A stretch of 64,000 bases of DNA from a virus (IMGVR_UViG_3300043465_001492:42637-106636), one strand, 5' to 3'; counted from the first letter of the stretch, positions 27,758-36,179 are shown. Notes: generated from the letters alone by a model not told the origin. A program made the numbers and translations.

Positions 27758-29487
27758 CCGCAGAATCGTCACTAGCCCAGGTTGTAAAAGAATTACAAAG
27801 TTCTAATTTGTCTCAAGATCTTATTCTTGATACAATCGATAACTATGACTTTACACTTGCATCGAATGCTGCTCGTGAAAACACTACAGAGGTTCCTACG
27901 TTTTTAGACAAGTTAGTTAATGTTGCAGGTGACCTAAAGGATAAATTTGATGTTTTAATACGATCAAATGTAGTGTTGGCAAAACGTCTTGAAGGCAATA
28001 AACTTCAAGAACGTGAAAATCGTGACGAATTACTTGATGCTCTTAGAGGTTTAAAACCAGATAAAACACGTTCAGCACCAGCTAAAAATTCTAAGATTGA
28101 AATCCCCGGTGGAATATTTGGAAAATTAGCTGGTTTATTAGCTGGTTTATTTGCAGCGGGAGGACCATTTGCGGGTGGATTATTGAAGGGGTTGGGTAAT
28201 ATATTTGCTACATTAGGTACAAAAATTCTTCCAGCTGGATTGTTGAATATGCTAAGTAAAATGCCAAAAATATTTTCTATTTTTGGTAAACTTACTAAAT
28301 TGGCTGGCCCAATTGGACTTGCAATAACTGTGGTTACTGGACTTATTGGTGCTATTATGGGTGCAATTAAAGGATATAAAGAAGATGGAGTTATGGGCGC
28401 AATTAAAGAAGGATTAATTGGTCTTTTTAATAGTGTTTTTGCTTCGACGATACAAGTACTTGCTGATATAGGAGGTTGGATTTTAAAACTTTTTGGTCTT
28501 GAAAAACTTGGAACACTCCTTGGACCAACTGTAAAACAAGTCATTGACCAAGTTATAGATAATTTTAGAAGTTTATTTACTATTTTTGATGCTATTCTTT
28601 CATTAGATGCTAATAAATTAACTGATGAATTGAGAAAATATTTTACAAACAGTTGGGAAAATATTGTCAAACCTTTAGGAAATCTTCTTCTTACTGGAAT
28701 AATGGAAATATTTCCTCTTATTATAAAGGGTTTTAAATTTTTATTGTTTGATCTTCCAGTATTTATTAGTAAACTTGGTTATAAAATTATAGAATATTTG
28801 ATTACCGAAGGACCAGGTATCATTAAAAAAATTGGTGTGTTTATTTTTGATGTGATCAAAAATCTTTTTACAGAAGTATTTCCAAATTTATTTAGAACTA
28901 TTTTTGCTGATGTTGAAAATTTATTCTCTTCTGCTGGTGGCGCAATAGGAGATATAGCAGGTGACATGGGAAATGCAATAAATGAACTTTACAAATCAAG
29001 TATACGAGCAATATTGCCAGATCCGAAAGAAGATCTATCAAAGGCAAATCCGAAGTATTGGGTACGCAAGGCAATACCACCAAAAATTTACGAGTATGCA
29101 TACAGTAGTTCTCCAAAAGAAAAAGAGTCATCATCATCATCTGAAAAATTAGCAACTGCTACATTATCGTCATCTGAGAAAATATTAAAGGCTACATCTA
29201 CAAATAATTTTACTGAACTGTCTAAAACTGAAAAGGCGATGGCTGCCGGTTATGGTTCATGGGATGAGTATGCTGCTTCAGACTTTAAGTGGAAAGCAAA
29301 CATCAAAGCAACACCATTAACAACTGGTAATACACTAGCGACTGCAGGTAACTTTGCAAATATAGCACCAACAATAGTTGTTAATAACAATAATGGCGGA
29401 AACACTAATAATATTAGTACGAGTAATGTAAATAATAATGCCACGCCAATGATGCCAATATTAACTGGCAGTGCGATGGGTTATTAA
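27754..29487 (+). CDS. 29: Tape-measure candidate (gp29 position)
   Basis: 577 residues against 590 for T4 gp29, which sets tail length. The N-terminal 130 residues are helical and charged. Residues about 125-230 are very hydrophobic and glycine-rich (IFGKLAGLLAGLFAAGGPFA, then GPIGLAITVVTGLIGAIMGA), as in tape measures. More amphipathic helices follow to residue about 400. A Ser-rich linker and an Asn-rich tail end the protein. Its length, hydrophobic core and neighbours gp26/gp51 support the call; direct homology to gp29 is not obvious to me. Confidence 0.65.
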   Translation: MTAESSLAQVVKELQSSNLSQDLILDTIDNYDFTLASNAARENTTEVPTFLDKLVNVAGDLKDKFDVLIRSNVVLAKRLEGNKLQERENRDELLDALRGLKPDKTRSAPAKNSKIEIPGGIFGKLAGLLAGLFAAGGPFAGGLLKGLGNIFATLGTKILPAGLLNMLSKMPKIFSIFGKLTKLAGPIGLAITVVTGLIGAIMGAIKGYKEDGVMGAIKEGLIGLFNSVFASTIQVLADIGGWILKLFGLEKLGTLLGPTVKQVIDQVIDNFRSLFTIFDAILSLDANKLTDELRKYFTNSWENIVKPLGNLLLTGIMEIFPLIIKGFKFLLFDLPVFISKLGYKIIEYLITEGPGIIKKIGVFIFDVIKNLFTEVFPNLFRTIFADVENLFSSAGGAIGDIAGDMGNAINELYKSSIRAILPDPKEDLSKANPKYWVRKAIPPKIYEYAYSSSPKEKESSSSSEKLATATLSSSEKILKATSTNNFTELSKTEKAMAAGYGSWDEYAASDFKWKANIKATPLTTGNTLATAGNFANIAPTIVVNNNNGGNTNNISTSNVNNNATPMMPILTGSAMGY

Positions 29488-29759
29488 TCTGCAGTTCGAT
29501 AATATACAATATCGTCAAACTCTTCAGGAGTTTTTATTCCTGGAAAACTATGCATAATTTCACCACGTATATTATAGCATATTGTGTGTGGTATGCCATC
29601 TATTTTATGTTCAAATATAAGTGGTATATTTTCTTCCTTGTCAATATCAATTATTTGTAAACTTGTAGGAGTGCGTTCACAATAGTCACGTAATGTCTTT
29701 AGATGACGTAAACAATCAGTACAATTTAAGTATGTAAATACTTTTATTAGAAAGATCAT
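29484..29759 (-). CDS. Thioredoxin/glutaredoxin-fold protein
   Basis: 91 residues. N-terminal strand IFLIKVFTYLNC leads into a CTDC active-site motif (CxxC) near residues 13-16. The cis-proline motif appears as GIPHT near residue 56, then a C-terminal helix. It is a probable disulfide reductase; in T4 phages such proteins serve ribonucleotide reductase. It converges on the tape-measure gene, overlapping its last 4 nt. Confidence 0.75.
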   Translation of the reverse strand: MIFLIKVFTYLNCTDCLRHLKTLRDYCERTPTSLQIIDIDKEENIPLIFEHKIDGIPHTICYNIRGEIMHSFPGIKTPEEFDDIVYYRTAD

Positions 29760-29777
29760 ATTAGTAGTATATATGCA

Positions 29778-29812
29778 AACAGGGGGTAGAACTATTCTAC
29801 CCCCTGTTTTTT
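29778..29812. terminator. Strong bidirectional rho-independent terminator
   Basis: Perfect 14-bp stem (AACAGGGGGTAGAA / its complement) with a 3-nt loop, followed on the plus strand by TTTTTT. It would stop plus transcripts of the tail block running through the antisense thioredoxin gene, and minus transcripts leaving the gp32 gene. Confidence 0.9.
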
Positions 29813-29826
29813 CTAATCTTTAAATA

Positions 29827-30747
29827 TTAGCCGCCTTGAGCAAGCTTTGCAAAGTAGCTAAGCGACTCATCGTCATCGTCATCTGTGCTTGATGCAGCAA
29901 ATGTCGATTCAGTACTCTTATAACTTGGTGTCTGTTCAACTGTTTTTCCAACTGCTGCAGCAGCGACATTCACACTTTCTGGTTCAGTAGAAGAACCAGC
30001 AAGTGCCTCTGCTCCAAGTACCTCAACAAGTTTACGCTTAAGGTCTGCATATGACTTATAATTTGCAGGATCAATAAAGTCCTTCAATGAATACAACGAG
30101 TTGTAAGTCTTCTCAAGTTTGGCTTCATCTCCACTGAAGAGTTCAGAAGCTCCTTCAAATTCAGACTTATCATAGTTACGATAGCCTTCAAAGTTGCGAA
30201 TCTTCAACTTGAAGTTTGCACCTGCCCAAAAATCAAACGGGTTGATTGGTGTCTCATCTTGAAACTGTGGTTGCATAATATCCATAATTTTGTCAAAGAT
30301 TTTCTTGCCATATTTGTACAAGAAAACTTTACCTTCATTGTCTGGATTTGCAGGGTCACTAAGCACAAGAATGTTAGAGACATAATGCAAACGACGCTTG
30401 CGCTCGCGAGCAATCTCTTTATCTTTTTCATTACCGCTATTCCAGAGCACGCTATTGATCTCGCTTACCGGGTCAGGTTGACCAATACTGGTAAGAGAAT
30501 TTTCAATATACCAACGACCAGTTGGTCCCTTAAAACCATGATCCCAAAAGCGAACCCATGGCAGATCTTCACCTTCAAGTGCTGGCAAAAAGCGAATCAC
30601 GGCATAACCGTTTCCAGCTTTATCAACTACTGGGCTCCAAATACGATCATCGCCGTATGAAGCTTTTGGTGTACTCAATTTTTCTGCAGCTTCAACAAGT
30701 TTATTGATGCTTGCTGCCCGATTTTGTTTTAGTTTGTCAAATGACAT
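29827..30747 (-). CDS. 32: Single-stranded DNA-binding protein gp32
   Basis: 306 residues (T4: 301). N-terminal cooperativity region SFDKLKQNRAASINKLVEAA; core WYIENSLTSIGQPDPVSE, LHYVSNILVLSDPANPDNEG, KVFLYKYGKKIFDKI, GANFKLKIRNFEGYRNYDKS; and an acidic tail (STDDDDDESLSYFAKL). The three cysteines and histidine that bind zinc in T4 gp32 are all absent, as I recall for cyanophage gp32. It coats ssDNA during replication and recombination and partners gp59. An early-type promoter and a TACAAATA late-like box lie upstream. Confidence 0.95.
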   Translation of the reverse strand: MSFDKLKQNRAASINKLVEAAEKLSTPKASYGDDRIWSPVVDKAGNGYAVIRFLPALEGEDLPWVRFWDHGFKGPTGRWYIENSLTSIGQPDPVSEINSVLWNSGNEKDKEIARERKRRLHYVSNILVLSDPANPDNEGKVFLYKYGKKIFDKIMDIMQPQFQDETPINPFDFWAGANFKLKIRNFEGYRNYDKSEFEGASELFSGDEAKLEKTYNSLYSLKDFIDPANYKSYADLKRKLVEVLGAEALAGSSTEPESVNVAAAAVGKTVEQTPSYKSTESTFAASSTDDDDDESLSYFAKLAQGG

Positions 30748-30752
30748 ATGTT

Positions 30753-30760
30753 TATTTGTA
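30753..30760 (-). promoter_or_regulatory. Late-like promoter TACAAATA for gp32
   Basis: One mismatch to TATAAATA, 5 nt before the gp32 ATG. Confidence 0.4.
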
Positions 30761-30804
30761 TTGCAGTGTATTGTTATTGTGTGATGTTATACAACCACTT
30801 GGTT

Positions 30805-30833
30805 ATTATAACATATTTCAAGACTTTGTAAAT
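30805..30833 (-). promoter_or_regulatory. Early-type promoter ATTTAC-17-TATAAT for gp32
   Basis: Minus strand -35 ATTTAC (30833-30828), 17-nt spacer, -10 TATAAT (30810-30805). The 5' leader is about 50 nt. The -35 lies in the last codons of the gp59 gene. Confidence 0.7.
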
Positions 30834-31435
30834 ATTTTTATTACAGTTTCTTGAAAAGCTTTTTGTTGCAATGGTAAATTGCGAATAAATGGCTTGTAGT
30901 TATTTATCTTATGTGTCAAAGATGTAATTAGTCCCATGGGATCTGACACTGTTTTGACTACTCGCGGAGAATAATTGCAAAGCATATCAAGTATGCACAG
31001 TGTCTCTAAAGAAACTTGACCTGACATGTGTAGGGCATACAACGGCACCTGACCTCCGCGCGGTTGCAGCAACGAGTCAAAATTTTCTACGCGACTTGCA
31101 CAAGTTGACATCTCTTCTTTAAATGCATATTGTAGTCGCTGCATCTTAGCTGTCCAAACTACATAGGCTTCATCTGTCATATTACCTACCCAGTCTTGAC
31201 CGACAAGTATGTTTGCTAAAAAATATTCTATTACTATTTTTTTCTTAACATATCGTCGAGCCAATTTTTCAAAGAAATAGCGATCACGGCGCGCCTGAAA
31301 AGTACTTTCTTTTAGACGTGGCCCTTTAAAGTTAAACTTAAATGCGTCATAGTTGCCCTCACCAAAATGTAGTTTTATGGCCATATAGATTGACCATGTT
31401 TCAAAGCCAGAAACTCGCGTGTCTTGAAGCATCAT
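30818..31435 (-). CDS. 59: Helicase loader gp59 homologue
   Basis: 205 residues (T4: 217). The N-terminal half matches T4 gp59: WSIYMAIKLHFGEGNYDAFK, then ESTFQARRDRYFFEKLARRY and FLANILVGQDWVGNMTDE. The C-terminal half is more diverged (SLETLCILDMLCNY). It loads the gp41 helicase on gp32-coated forks. Gene order 32-59-33 is as in T4. The start overlaps the gp33 stop by 4 nt (ATGA). Confidence 0.9.
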   Translation of the reverse strand: MMLQDTRVSGFETWSIYMAIKLHFGEGNYDAFKFNFKGPRLKESTFQARRDRYFFEKLARRYVKKKIVIEYFLANILVGQDWVGNMTDEAYVVWTAKMQRLQYAFKEEMSTCASRVENFDSLLQPRGGQVPLYALHMSGQVSLETLCILDMLCNYSPRVVKTVSDPMGLITSLTHKINNYKPFIRNLPLQQKAFQETVIKIFTKS

Positions 31436-31668
31436 GCAAATAGAGACGCAGATTTAGGCAGCAAGTTGTTTCGTTGCGCTTCTGCCTCAAGCTTTTCTTT
31501 TAAACTGCCAACTACGAGTTTTGATATTTCGTCTGGATCAATATTACGATCATCACAATAATCAATAATAGCTTCAAGATAGCCCATAGACTTATGACGA
31601 ACACGACGTTCAATTTCAAGAGCAAACTCTTGTTTTGTTAGAATTTTCACTGGTAGTTCTTCAGACAT
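31432..31668 (-). CDS. 33: Late transcription coactivator gp33 homologue
   Basis: 78 residues from ATG 31668; an in-frame TTG upstream is less likely. The core KSMGYLEAIIDYCDDRNIDP, EISKLVVGSLKEKLEAEAQR and NNLLPKSASL align with T4 gp33 (GMSYLEATTAFLEENSIPE ... EAIDENLLRPS). gp33 bridges RNA polymerase to the sliding clamp at TATAAATA promoters, which agrees with the late octamers found across this window. Confidence 0.85.
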   Translation of the reverse strand: MSEELPVKILTKQEFALEIERRVRHKSMGYLEAIIDYCDDRNIDPDEISKLVVGSLKEKLEAEAQRNNLLPKSASLFA

Positions 31669-31669
31669 A

Positions 31670-32887
31670 TTAGATTTTGTGTTCAATTACTTTTAAGATT
31701 ATGGTTTGTTCATTTATGCGGCCGTTTGCGGGTTTCTTTTTAACTGTTAAAGATGTGAGTAGTTTTTCTAGTTGTTTTGGTGTAGAACTTAAGATTCCAT
31801 TTAAGGTTTCTTTAGGTTTGCGCAACGTCGCAGTAAAGCTAGCTTCGGTATCATAACCTTTTAATGATGTGCCTTTTACTTCAAATCCTGCCACGCCAGA
31901 TGCAACATAGACACTCAAGCCTCGCGTCTTTGTATTAAAGAGATAGAGTCGCTGCGAAGTTGGAATACGAGTTGGTGAAACAGAGTCTAGACTCCAGTCT
32001 GCGGAGTGCTGTTGATATTTCATCTTAGAAACTTGTTTGCTCGCGTCCTTAACCTTTTTCTTACGAGGTTTACGAGTAGAGTTTTTAATTTTTGCATGGT
32101 TACGAACATCACCAATCATGCTTTCAAGCGACTTTACAATCTTACGAAGTTCTGGCTTTGGTAAGTGTGAATAACCTTCAACAAGTTGTTCATCGAGACG
32201 TTGAAGAGCTCCATTATATTCTTCATAGTTTTTTTCTAACCAATCGAGTATAGTCTTACAGCCTTGTGCTGGAATCTTAGAGTCTCGCAAAGCGGCAGAC
32301 ATATTAAAAGAAGCATTTCCAGAACGAGTGGTTGCCCATTGATCGGTACAATCCTCAAGTTGCACAACAATCTCCTTATGCACTCTCTCGCGTATACGAT
32401 CAAGTGGACTTGGAGTTGCAACTTTAACCTTTGTGTCGTCATTATTATCTGACGACGAGTTTGCTCGTAAAAGTGTAATTGCTCGTTTTAACTCATGATG
32501 CACAACTGACGCATCATTCTTTGGAACTGGCGGTTCATCGTGAAATGGTAGAGTTGCGAAATATTCTGTTGCTTGTGGGTGTATACTTGGCATTCCGCGC
32601 GTCAAACACCTTACTAGTTTGCCAACTGTACTTGGTAAAACGTTTGGGTTTGCCTCTTTGATTGCAGAGACATCATCCTTGTTATATCCGTTGATCTTCA
32701 TCCAATCAAGCACGAGTGGCTTCATCGATGTGGCATCCAAGTAGTAGTTATAAAACCCTAAAGCACGAGCCCGTGTCTTATAAAACTTTTCAATTGGCCA
32801 AGTTTCCCAACCATTCCATTCTGGCTCGTCACCTGTCCACTTTGCGTCTGGCGCAATAACGCGACCTGCTTTAAATGCATTACTCAT
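31670..32887 (-). CDS. Conserved phage protein of unknown function, 405 aa
   Basis: Start chosen at ATG 32887, which overlaps the stop of the upstream WYL-type gene. The N-terminus WNGWETWPIEKFYKTRARAL is distinctive. Residues about 150-290 are helical with a very basic stretch (RKPRKKKVKDASKQVSKMKY), and the C-terminal about 100 residues are beta-rich (RIPTSQRLYLFNTKTRGLSV). Its operon with gp33, gp59 and gp32 suggests a replication or transcription role, possibly nucleic acid binding through the basic segment. I recognise no named family. Confidence 0.6.
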   Translation of the reverse strand: MSNAFKAGRVIAPDAKWTGDEPEWNGWETWPIEKFYKTRARALGFYNYYLDATSMKPLVLDWMKINGYNKDDVSAIKEANPNVLPSTVGKLVRCLTRGMPSIHPQATEYFATLPFHDEPPVPKNDASVVHHELKRAITLLRANSSSDNNDDTKVKVATPSPLDRIRERVHKEIVVQLEDCTDQWATTRSGNASFNMSAALRDSKIPAQGCKTILDWLEKNYEEYNGALQRLDEQLVEGYSHLPKPELRKIVKSLESMIGDVRNHAKIKNSTRKPRKKKVKDASKQVSKMKYQQHSADWSLDSVSPTRIPTSQRLYLFNTKTRGLSVYVASGVAGFEVKGTSLKGYDTEASFTATLRKPKETLNGILSSTPKQLEKLLTSLTVKKKPANGRINEQTIILKVIEHKI

Positions 32888-33149
32888 TTGTGTCAAAAAT
32901 TGAAATTACACTGTCAACATTAAAGCTGCGCCATCCTTGTTTTTCAAGGTCATAGACCTTAACGAGATTATCATTTTCGGCGATAACTCGAGGAGCCGAG
33001 CTTTTAACTTCAACCTGAGGTGTTAACGATTCAGCGAGCGTACACTTCATGCCGCGAACTGTGCCATCTTTTTTGGTAAAAGTGACGAGTGCGACTCCGT
33101 TTTGAAGTCTTTGCAATATTGATGACTTATCTAAACTTATGTTTTTCAT
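32880..33149 (-). CDS. WYL_2/Sm-like SH3-barrel protein
   Basis: 89 residues from ATG 33149. The pattern GVALVTFTKKDGTVRGMKCT ... LVKVYDLEKQGWRSFNVDSV fits the small Sm-like SH3 beta-barrel family (WYL_2) frequent in T4-type phages. Function unknown; nucleic acid or ligand binding is plausible. It is the first gene of the 33-59-32 early operon, directly downstream of an early promoter. Confidence 0.7.
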   Translation of the reverse strand: MKNISLDKSSILQRLQNGVALVTFTKKDGTVRGMKCTLAESLTPQVEVKSSAPRVIAENDNLVKVYDLEKQGWRSFNVDSVISIFDTNE

Positions 33150-33155
33150 ATAGTT

Positions 33156-33185
33156 ATTATACACTAATTTACTAGAAATGTAAAT
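33156..33185 (-). promoter_or_regulatory. Early promoter ATTTAC-18-TATAAT
   Basis: -35 ATTTAC at 33185-33180, 18-nt spacer, -10 TATAAT at 33161-33156, 6 nt before the ATG at 33149. It probably drives the operon down to gp33/gp59. Confidence 0.7.
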
Positions 33186-33193
33186 AAGAAACT

Positions 33194-33589
33194 TTAGTAT
33201 GTTTTAACACGATGGTTATCTACTTGCATTTCAAGTTCACGAATTTTACAAAGAGCGTCTTCATGCGACTTTTTTAAATTATCGAGTTCTGATTTGTTGT
33301 GAACGTTTATAATCCAGAAAAGATCTTCTGGAGTTTTGATCTTCTTCATATCGCTACCATAACCAGCTTCATATTCCTTAGCTCCATATTCATTCTCTAA
33401 AATATGCCACATGATCCATCCTTCTGGATCAAAGAAGCTAATAACTCTCTCTATTGAGGACCAAATAGCATTTTGCAGTCGTCCTTCGATTTCAAGGCAC
33501 CCTGCCGCTCTTGCCGCGTCACATGCATCGCTAAGTTCTTTATACTCTTCTAGGAGCTTTGTTAGTTGTTCAAGTGTTAGTGTATACAT
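33194..33589 (-). CDS. Hypothetical early protein with C-terminal coiled coil
   Basis: 131 residues. The N-terminal half is helical (LEEYKELSDACDAARAAGCL); the last 40 residues look like a coiled coil (LDNLKKSHEDALCKIRELEM). No family recognised. It lies 4 nt downstream of thyX. Confidence 0.55.
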   Translation of the reverse strand: MYTLTLEQLTKLLEEYKELSDACDAARAAGCLEIEGRLQNAIWSSIERVISFFDPEGWIMWHILENEYGAKEYEAGYGSDMKKIKTPEDLFWIINVHNKSELDNLKKSHEDALCKIRELEMQVDNHRVKTY

Positions 33590-33593
33590 AATG

Positions 33594-34274
33594 TTAGATA
33601 TTCCAGGCTGCTAATGTGTGTTTAAATGGCTCTCCTTCAATTTCTGATACAAGTCGGAGCATCTCTTGTGCAATCTCACGAATTTCTAGCTGTGCATGCT
33701 CAGAGTTACGTAGCTTCAAAAAGTTTGCAAAGCTGCGCATATTAAATTGAACATCAGCCTGTATTTGAGAGTTGTATGTCTTGAAGAAACGTGCGCTTTC
33801 CTTCGCGCGTTTACGACCAAGTGTGCCACTAAGATCTTCAACTGCGCGGTGATAGAGTTCATTACCTAATTGTGTATATTCTTCAAGAATTTCAGTCCAG
33901 TTCTGATGCCACACATCAAATGTTTGCCCAAAATAAGATAGATTTCTACCATCACTAGCATTGCATTGTTTCCAATCATTTGGAATATATGCCTTGTCTT
34001 CCTTTAGTTCTTTATATCGGGCTGATTCAGCATTAATGCTAGCAATACGATGTTTGAGCAGATGAATATGAGAGGCAATGTCACAATCAACAAGAAAATG
34101 CACGCTGCCTTTTTCAAACGGTGTTTCGTGACCATTAGACCACAGCATATTGATGAGTCCAGGAATGCGCGATTTCTTTTCATCAGTTAATTCTCGTGAT
34201 GTGCTTGTCCATGCACTACATGCGATAGTTTCATCACACCCATAATGCCCAATTAGTTCTACTTTATTTATCAT
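33594..34274 (-). CDS. thyX: Flavin-dependent thymidylate synthase ThyX
   Basis: 226 residues from ATG 34274. The ThyX signature is present as KHRIASINAESARY (residues about 74-87): the family motif RHRx7S with the first Arg replaced by Lys. Conserved FANFLKLRNSEHAQLEIREI near the C-terminus and SNGHETPFEKGSVHFLVDC near residues 46-64 complete the fold. It makes dTMP from dUMP using FAD, NADPH and methylene-tetrahydrofolate, supplying phage DNA synthesis. It begins 5 nt after the stop of the upstream gene. Confidence 0.92.
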   Translation of the reverse strand: MINKVELIGHYGCDETIACSAWTSTSRELTDEKKSRIPGLINMLWSNGHETPFEKGSVHFLVDCDIASHIHLLKHRIASINAESARYKELKEDKAYIPNDWKQCNASDGRNLSYFGQTFDVWHQNWTEILEEYTQLGNELYHRAVEDLSGTLGRKRAKESARFFKTYNSQIQADVQFNMRSFANFLKLRNSEHAQLEIREIAQEMLRLVSEIEGEPFKHTLAAWNI

Positions 34275-34279
34275 AAATT

Positions 34280-34759
34280 TTACCAAGATGATTGATAGAA
34301 GAGGCGTTCGTTATCCCAATCAGTGTCGTCGATGAGTTTTGAAATAATTTGAATACAGCTCTCTACTTTATCCCAATAGTAGTCGTCTACTTCAGTTGAT
34401 CCCCAAAAGAATCCTTGCGTGGGAGGAAGCTTAGAAGGGTTCTTAAGATGGTAAACATCCTCAAGAATCTCTAACAGTTCAAAAAGAACATCTTTATCTA
34501 GTTCATAAAGATCGCATTTATCAATACCTAGTTGAACAGTTGTAACGAACCATTGATGCAGTGCGTTAAACTTACGCCAGTATGCGACCTCTTGGAAGAT
34601 TGTGTAATGATCAGGACACGTATCTTCATACGGGCGCTGCAATGGTTCAAACTCCGCAACTTCTAGCTGTCCAGGTTCCGGATTGCGATCAAGATCGCTC
34701 AGTTCTTTAATAGAGTGAGCAGTCTTCTTAACTTTAAATATATACATGTCAAGTCCCAT
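34280..34759 (-). CDS. Conserved phage protein (MGLDMY family), unknown function
   Basis: 159 residues. MGLDMYIFKVKK, EVAYWRKFNALHQWFV, then LPPTQGFFWGSTEVDDYYWD is a familiar pattern of an uncharacterised family found in many phages. Acidic and soluble. A 20-bp element identical to one before the gene at 44127 lies just upstream. Confidence 0.65.
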   Translation of the reverse strand: MGLDMYIFKVKKTAHSIKELSDLDRNPEPGQLEVAEFEPLQRPYEDTCPDHYTIFQEVAYWRKFNALHQWFVTTVQLGIDKCDLYELDKDVLFELLEILEDVYHLKNPSKLPPTQGFFWGSTEVDDYYWDKVESCIQIISKLIDDTDWDNERLFYQSSW

Positions 34760-34761
34760 AC

Positions 34762-34785
34762 GTTTATTATATTAGAGTTCCTTAA
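34762..34785 (-). repeat. Repeated leader element AAGGAACTCTAATATAATAA, copy 1
   Basis: The 20-nt minus-strand sequence occurs here and at 44339-44358, each time ending just before a start codon. It contains a TATAAT-like -10. In the second copy it also encodes the last codons of a 44-aa gene. Confidence 0.5.
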
Positions 34786-34883
34786 TACCAAAAGTCTTCA
34801 TCGCTAGCCTTATAAAGGATGTAGCACACAGCAAATAGCGCTAATGAGCCCATGATGATAATTGCTAACCACATATCACTCAT
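34782..34883 (-). CDS. 33-aa single-pass membrane protein
   Basis: MSDMWLAIIIMGSLALFAVC then YILYKASDEDFWY: one membrane helix and a short acidic tail. The ATG overlaps the stop of the 34876-35262 gene by 8 nt. Small membrane proteins of this kind are common in early regions of T4 phages; function unknown. Confidence 0.5.
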   Translation of the reverse strand: MSDMWLAIIIMGSLALFAVCYILYKASDEDFWY

Positions 34884-35262
34884 CTGTTTTATGTTGTTTA
34901 GCTAGTTTCTTTGCAGCAAGAGCATAAACCTCAAAGAAAGTTTCACGATCTTCTAGTGATAGATCTAATACTCGCTCACCTACAGTCTCTAAGAATGTGT
35001 CTTCTTCCTTAGTGCTATAGATAAGATCAGCAATCACTATATTATTCTCTTTGCCTTCAAAGCAGTTCTTGTGAATGCTACACATATCTTTTATGACACG
35101 ATCTCCGATATCATTCCAACCATCATCAATATATTCCCGCAATTTACCATATTTAGGGTTAGGAAAATACTTAACAATAACAAGTCTTTTGTCTACATCT
35201 TCTGGAGACTTGCCAATATAGGTCGGAGGCTGTGCGCCAATGTTGTCAATTCTAATCTTCAT
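34876..35262 (-). CDS. Hypothetical early protein, 128 aa
   Basis: Start ATG 35262, 11 nt inside the upstream gene end. N-terminal MKIRIDNIGAQPPTYIGKSP, a central KYGKLREYIDDGWNDIGDRV and an acidic helix (VGERVLDLSLEDRETFFEVY). No family recognised. Confidence 0.55.
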   Translation of the reverse strand: MKIRIDNIGAQPPTYIGKSPEDVDKRLVIVKYFPNPKYGKLREYIDDGWNDIGDRVIKDMCSIHKNCFEGKENNIVIADLIYSTKEEDTFLETVGERVLDLSLEDRETFFEVYALAAKKLAKQHKTDE

Positions 35263-35569
35263 AGTTCTGTTCGGGTATATTATTATCAAAGAGTTCCTTC
35301 CAATCTTCTACTGCTTTCTTCTCCTGTGAAAAGCCGTCTTCATCCATAAAGGAAGAGAAACTATCCGTAAAGTATGCAAGTGCTCGATAGAGTGCATGTC
35401 CTCTTTCAACGAGCTTTTGATTGAGTTCTCCTACTGGCTCGCAGGCATAGCATGCTCCTTGAAAGCCATTGTGTAGCCTATAGTTTTCTTCTTTGAGAAA
35501 GTCAATCTCTTGTTGTAAATCAGCAAATCTGATGTCAAGCACTTCACGTATGGAATCTAGTCTATTCAT
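35252..35569 (-). CDS. Hypothetical early protein, 105 aa, with coiled coil
   Basis: Start ATG 35569, preceded by AGGAG at a good distance and 1 nt after the stop of the 57-aa gene. It has an N-terminal coiled coil (IREVLDIRFADLQQEIDFLK), a CYACEP motif, then helices (RGHALYRALAYFTDSFSSFM). Unknown function. Confidence 0.55.
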   Translation of the reverse strand: MNRLDSIREVLDIRFADLQQEIDFLKEENYRLHNGFQGACYACEPVGELNQKLVERGHALYRALAYFTDSFSSFMDEDGFSQEKKAVEDWKELFDNNIPEQNYED

Positions 35570-35570
35570 G

Positions 35571-35744
35571 TTATGCTCCTGGTTTTGATCCAACTGCAAT
35601 CTGAGATTTGAAAGATTCTCCACAAAATTTAAAACTCATCACGTCTCCGAATGGTCCTTCTTCGATGTCAGAAAATTCCACCTCGTCGGTTGAAATCCAA
35701 CCCCATTGCCCGGCGCAAACCCAAGTTTTTTGTTTCATATTCAT
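35571..35744 (-). CDS. Hypothetical 57-aa early protein
   Basis: Starts MNMKQKTWVCAGQWGWISTD and ends in GSKPGA. The ATG overlaps the upstream stop (TGATG) and the stop is 1 nt before the next ATG, so it fits an operon precisely. Tryptophan-rich and soluble; no family recognised. Confidence 0.55.
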   Translation of the reverse strand: MNMKQKTWVCAGQWGWISTDEVEFSDIEEGPFGDVMSFKFCGESFKSQIAVGSKPGA

Positions 35745-36076
35745 CAGTGTTCAATTGTGTCGTTAAAGTGTGGGACCTTTTCCCATCCAACCATCTTGCA
35801 TTTATAGAATGTGCCGTTGATACCAATTACGTCTCCACGAGAAAGTGAGTATAGTCCCGCTTCAGAGAAGGTTTTGCGCACCCACATCTGCTCAGCGTCG
35901 AGAAAACTTTCTGGAGCATTAGTTGCTTCAAACAGCCACTCGGGCATGTTATCTGCAATTATGCAACGAAACGTAATGTGACGTTGACGATCATCTGCAT
36001 CGTCCTGAAAAAGATTATCAAGGCTGCGATAAAGACTTACAGTAGCTACGGCAGTGGTTATATCAGTGGCGGTCAT
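35744..36076 (-). CDS. Hypothetical early protein, 110 aa
   Basis: The start is taken at ATG 36076 (MTATDITTAVA), which follows the early promoter cassette; the longer in-frame start would translate the promoter itself. The C-terminus (LSRGDVIGINGTFYKCKMVG) is beta-like. First gene of an early operon. Confidence 0.6.
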   Translation of the reverse strand: MTATDITTAVATVSLYRSLDNLFQDDADDRQRHITFRCIIADNMPEWLFEATNAPESFLDAEQMWVRKTFSEAGLYSLSRGDVIGINGTFYKCKMVGWEKVPHFNDTIEH

Positions 36077-36178
36077 ATTATTGCTTACATGGTTATTATA
36101 GCATAAAACGCGCAGAAAGTACACAACTTTTTTCATAAAAGTGAAAAAACTTCACGTTTTTGACCTCCAGGGTCAAAT
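36077..36178 (-). promoter_or_regulatory. PeSL-like cassette 1: stem-loop plus early promoter
   Basis: Minus strand: stem TTTGACC/GGTCAAA (36177-36159) ending the ligase transcript, then a T-run, then -35 GTGTAC (36124-36119), 18-nt spacer, -10 TATAAT (36100-36095), and a 19-nt leader to ATG 36076. It shares about 70 nt with the cassettes at 38059, 40553, 44809, 49528 and 62154. Confidence 0.85.
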
Positions 36179-36179
36179 T

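Noticed and set aside
28005-28670. 221-aa minus-strand frame opposite the tape-measure gene
   Set aside because: Proline/isoleucine-rich antisense shadow with no ribosome site or promoter; the sense frame has tape-measure features.
35744-36136. A conserved N-terminal peptide MKKVVYF...CYNNHVSNNM heading several early proteins
   Set aside because: The peptide is the promoter cassette itself read in frame: it spans the -35, -10 and leader. Starts after the cassette (36076, 38058, 40552, 44808, 62153) are used instead.
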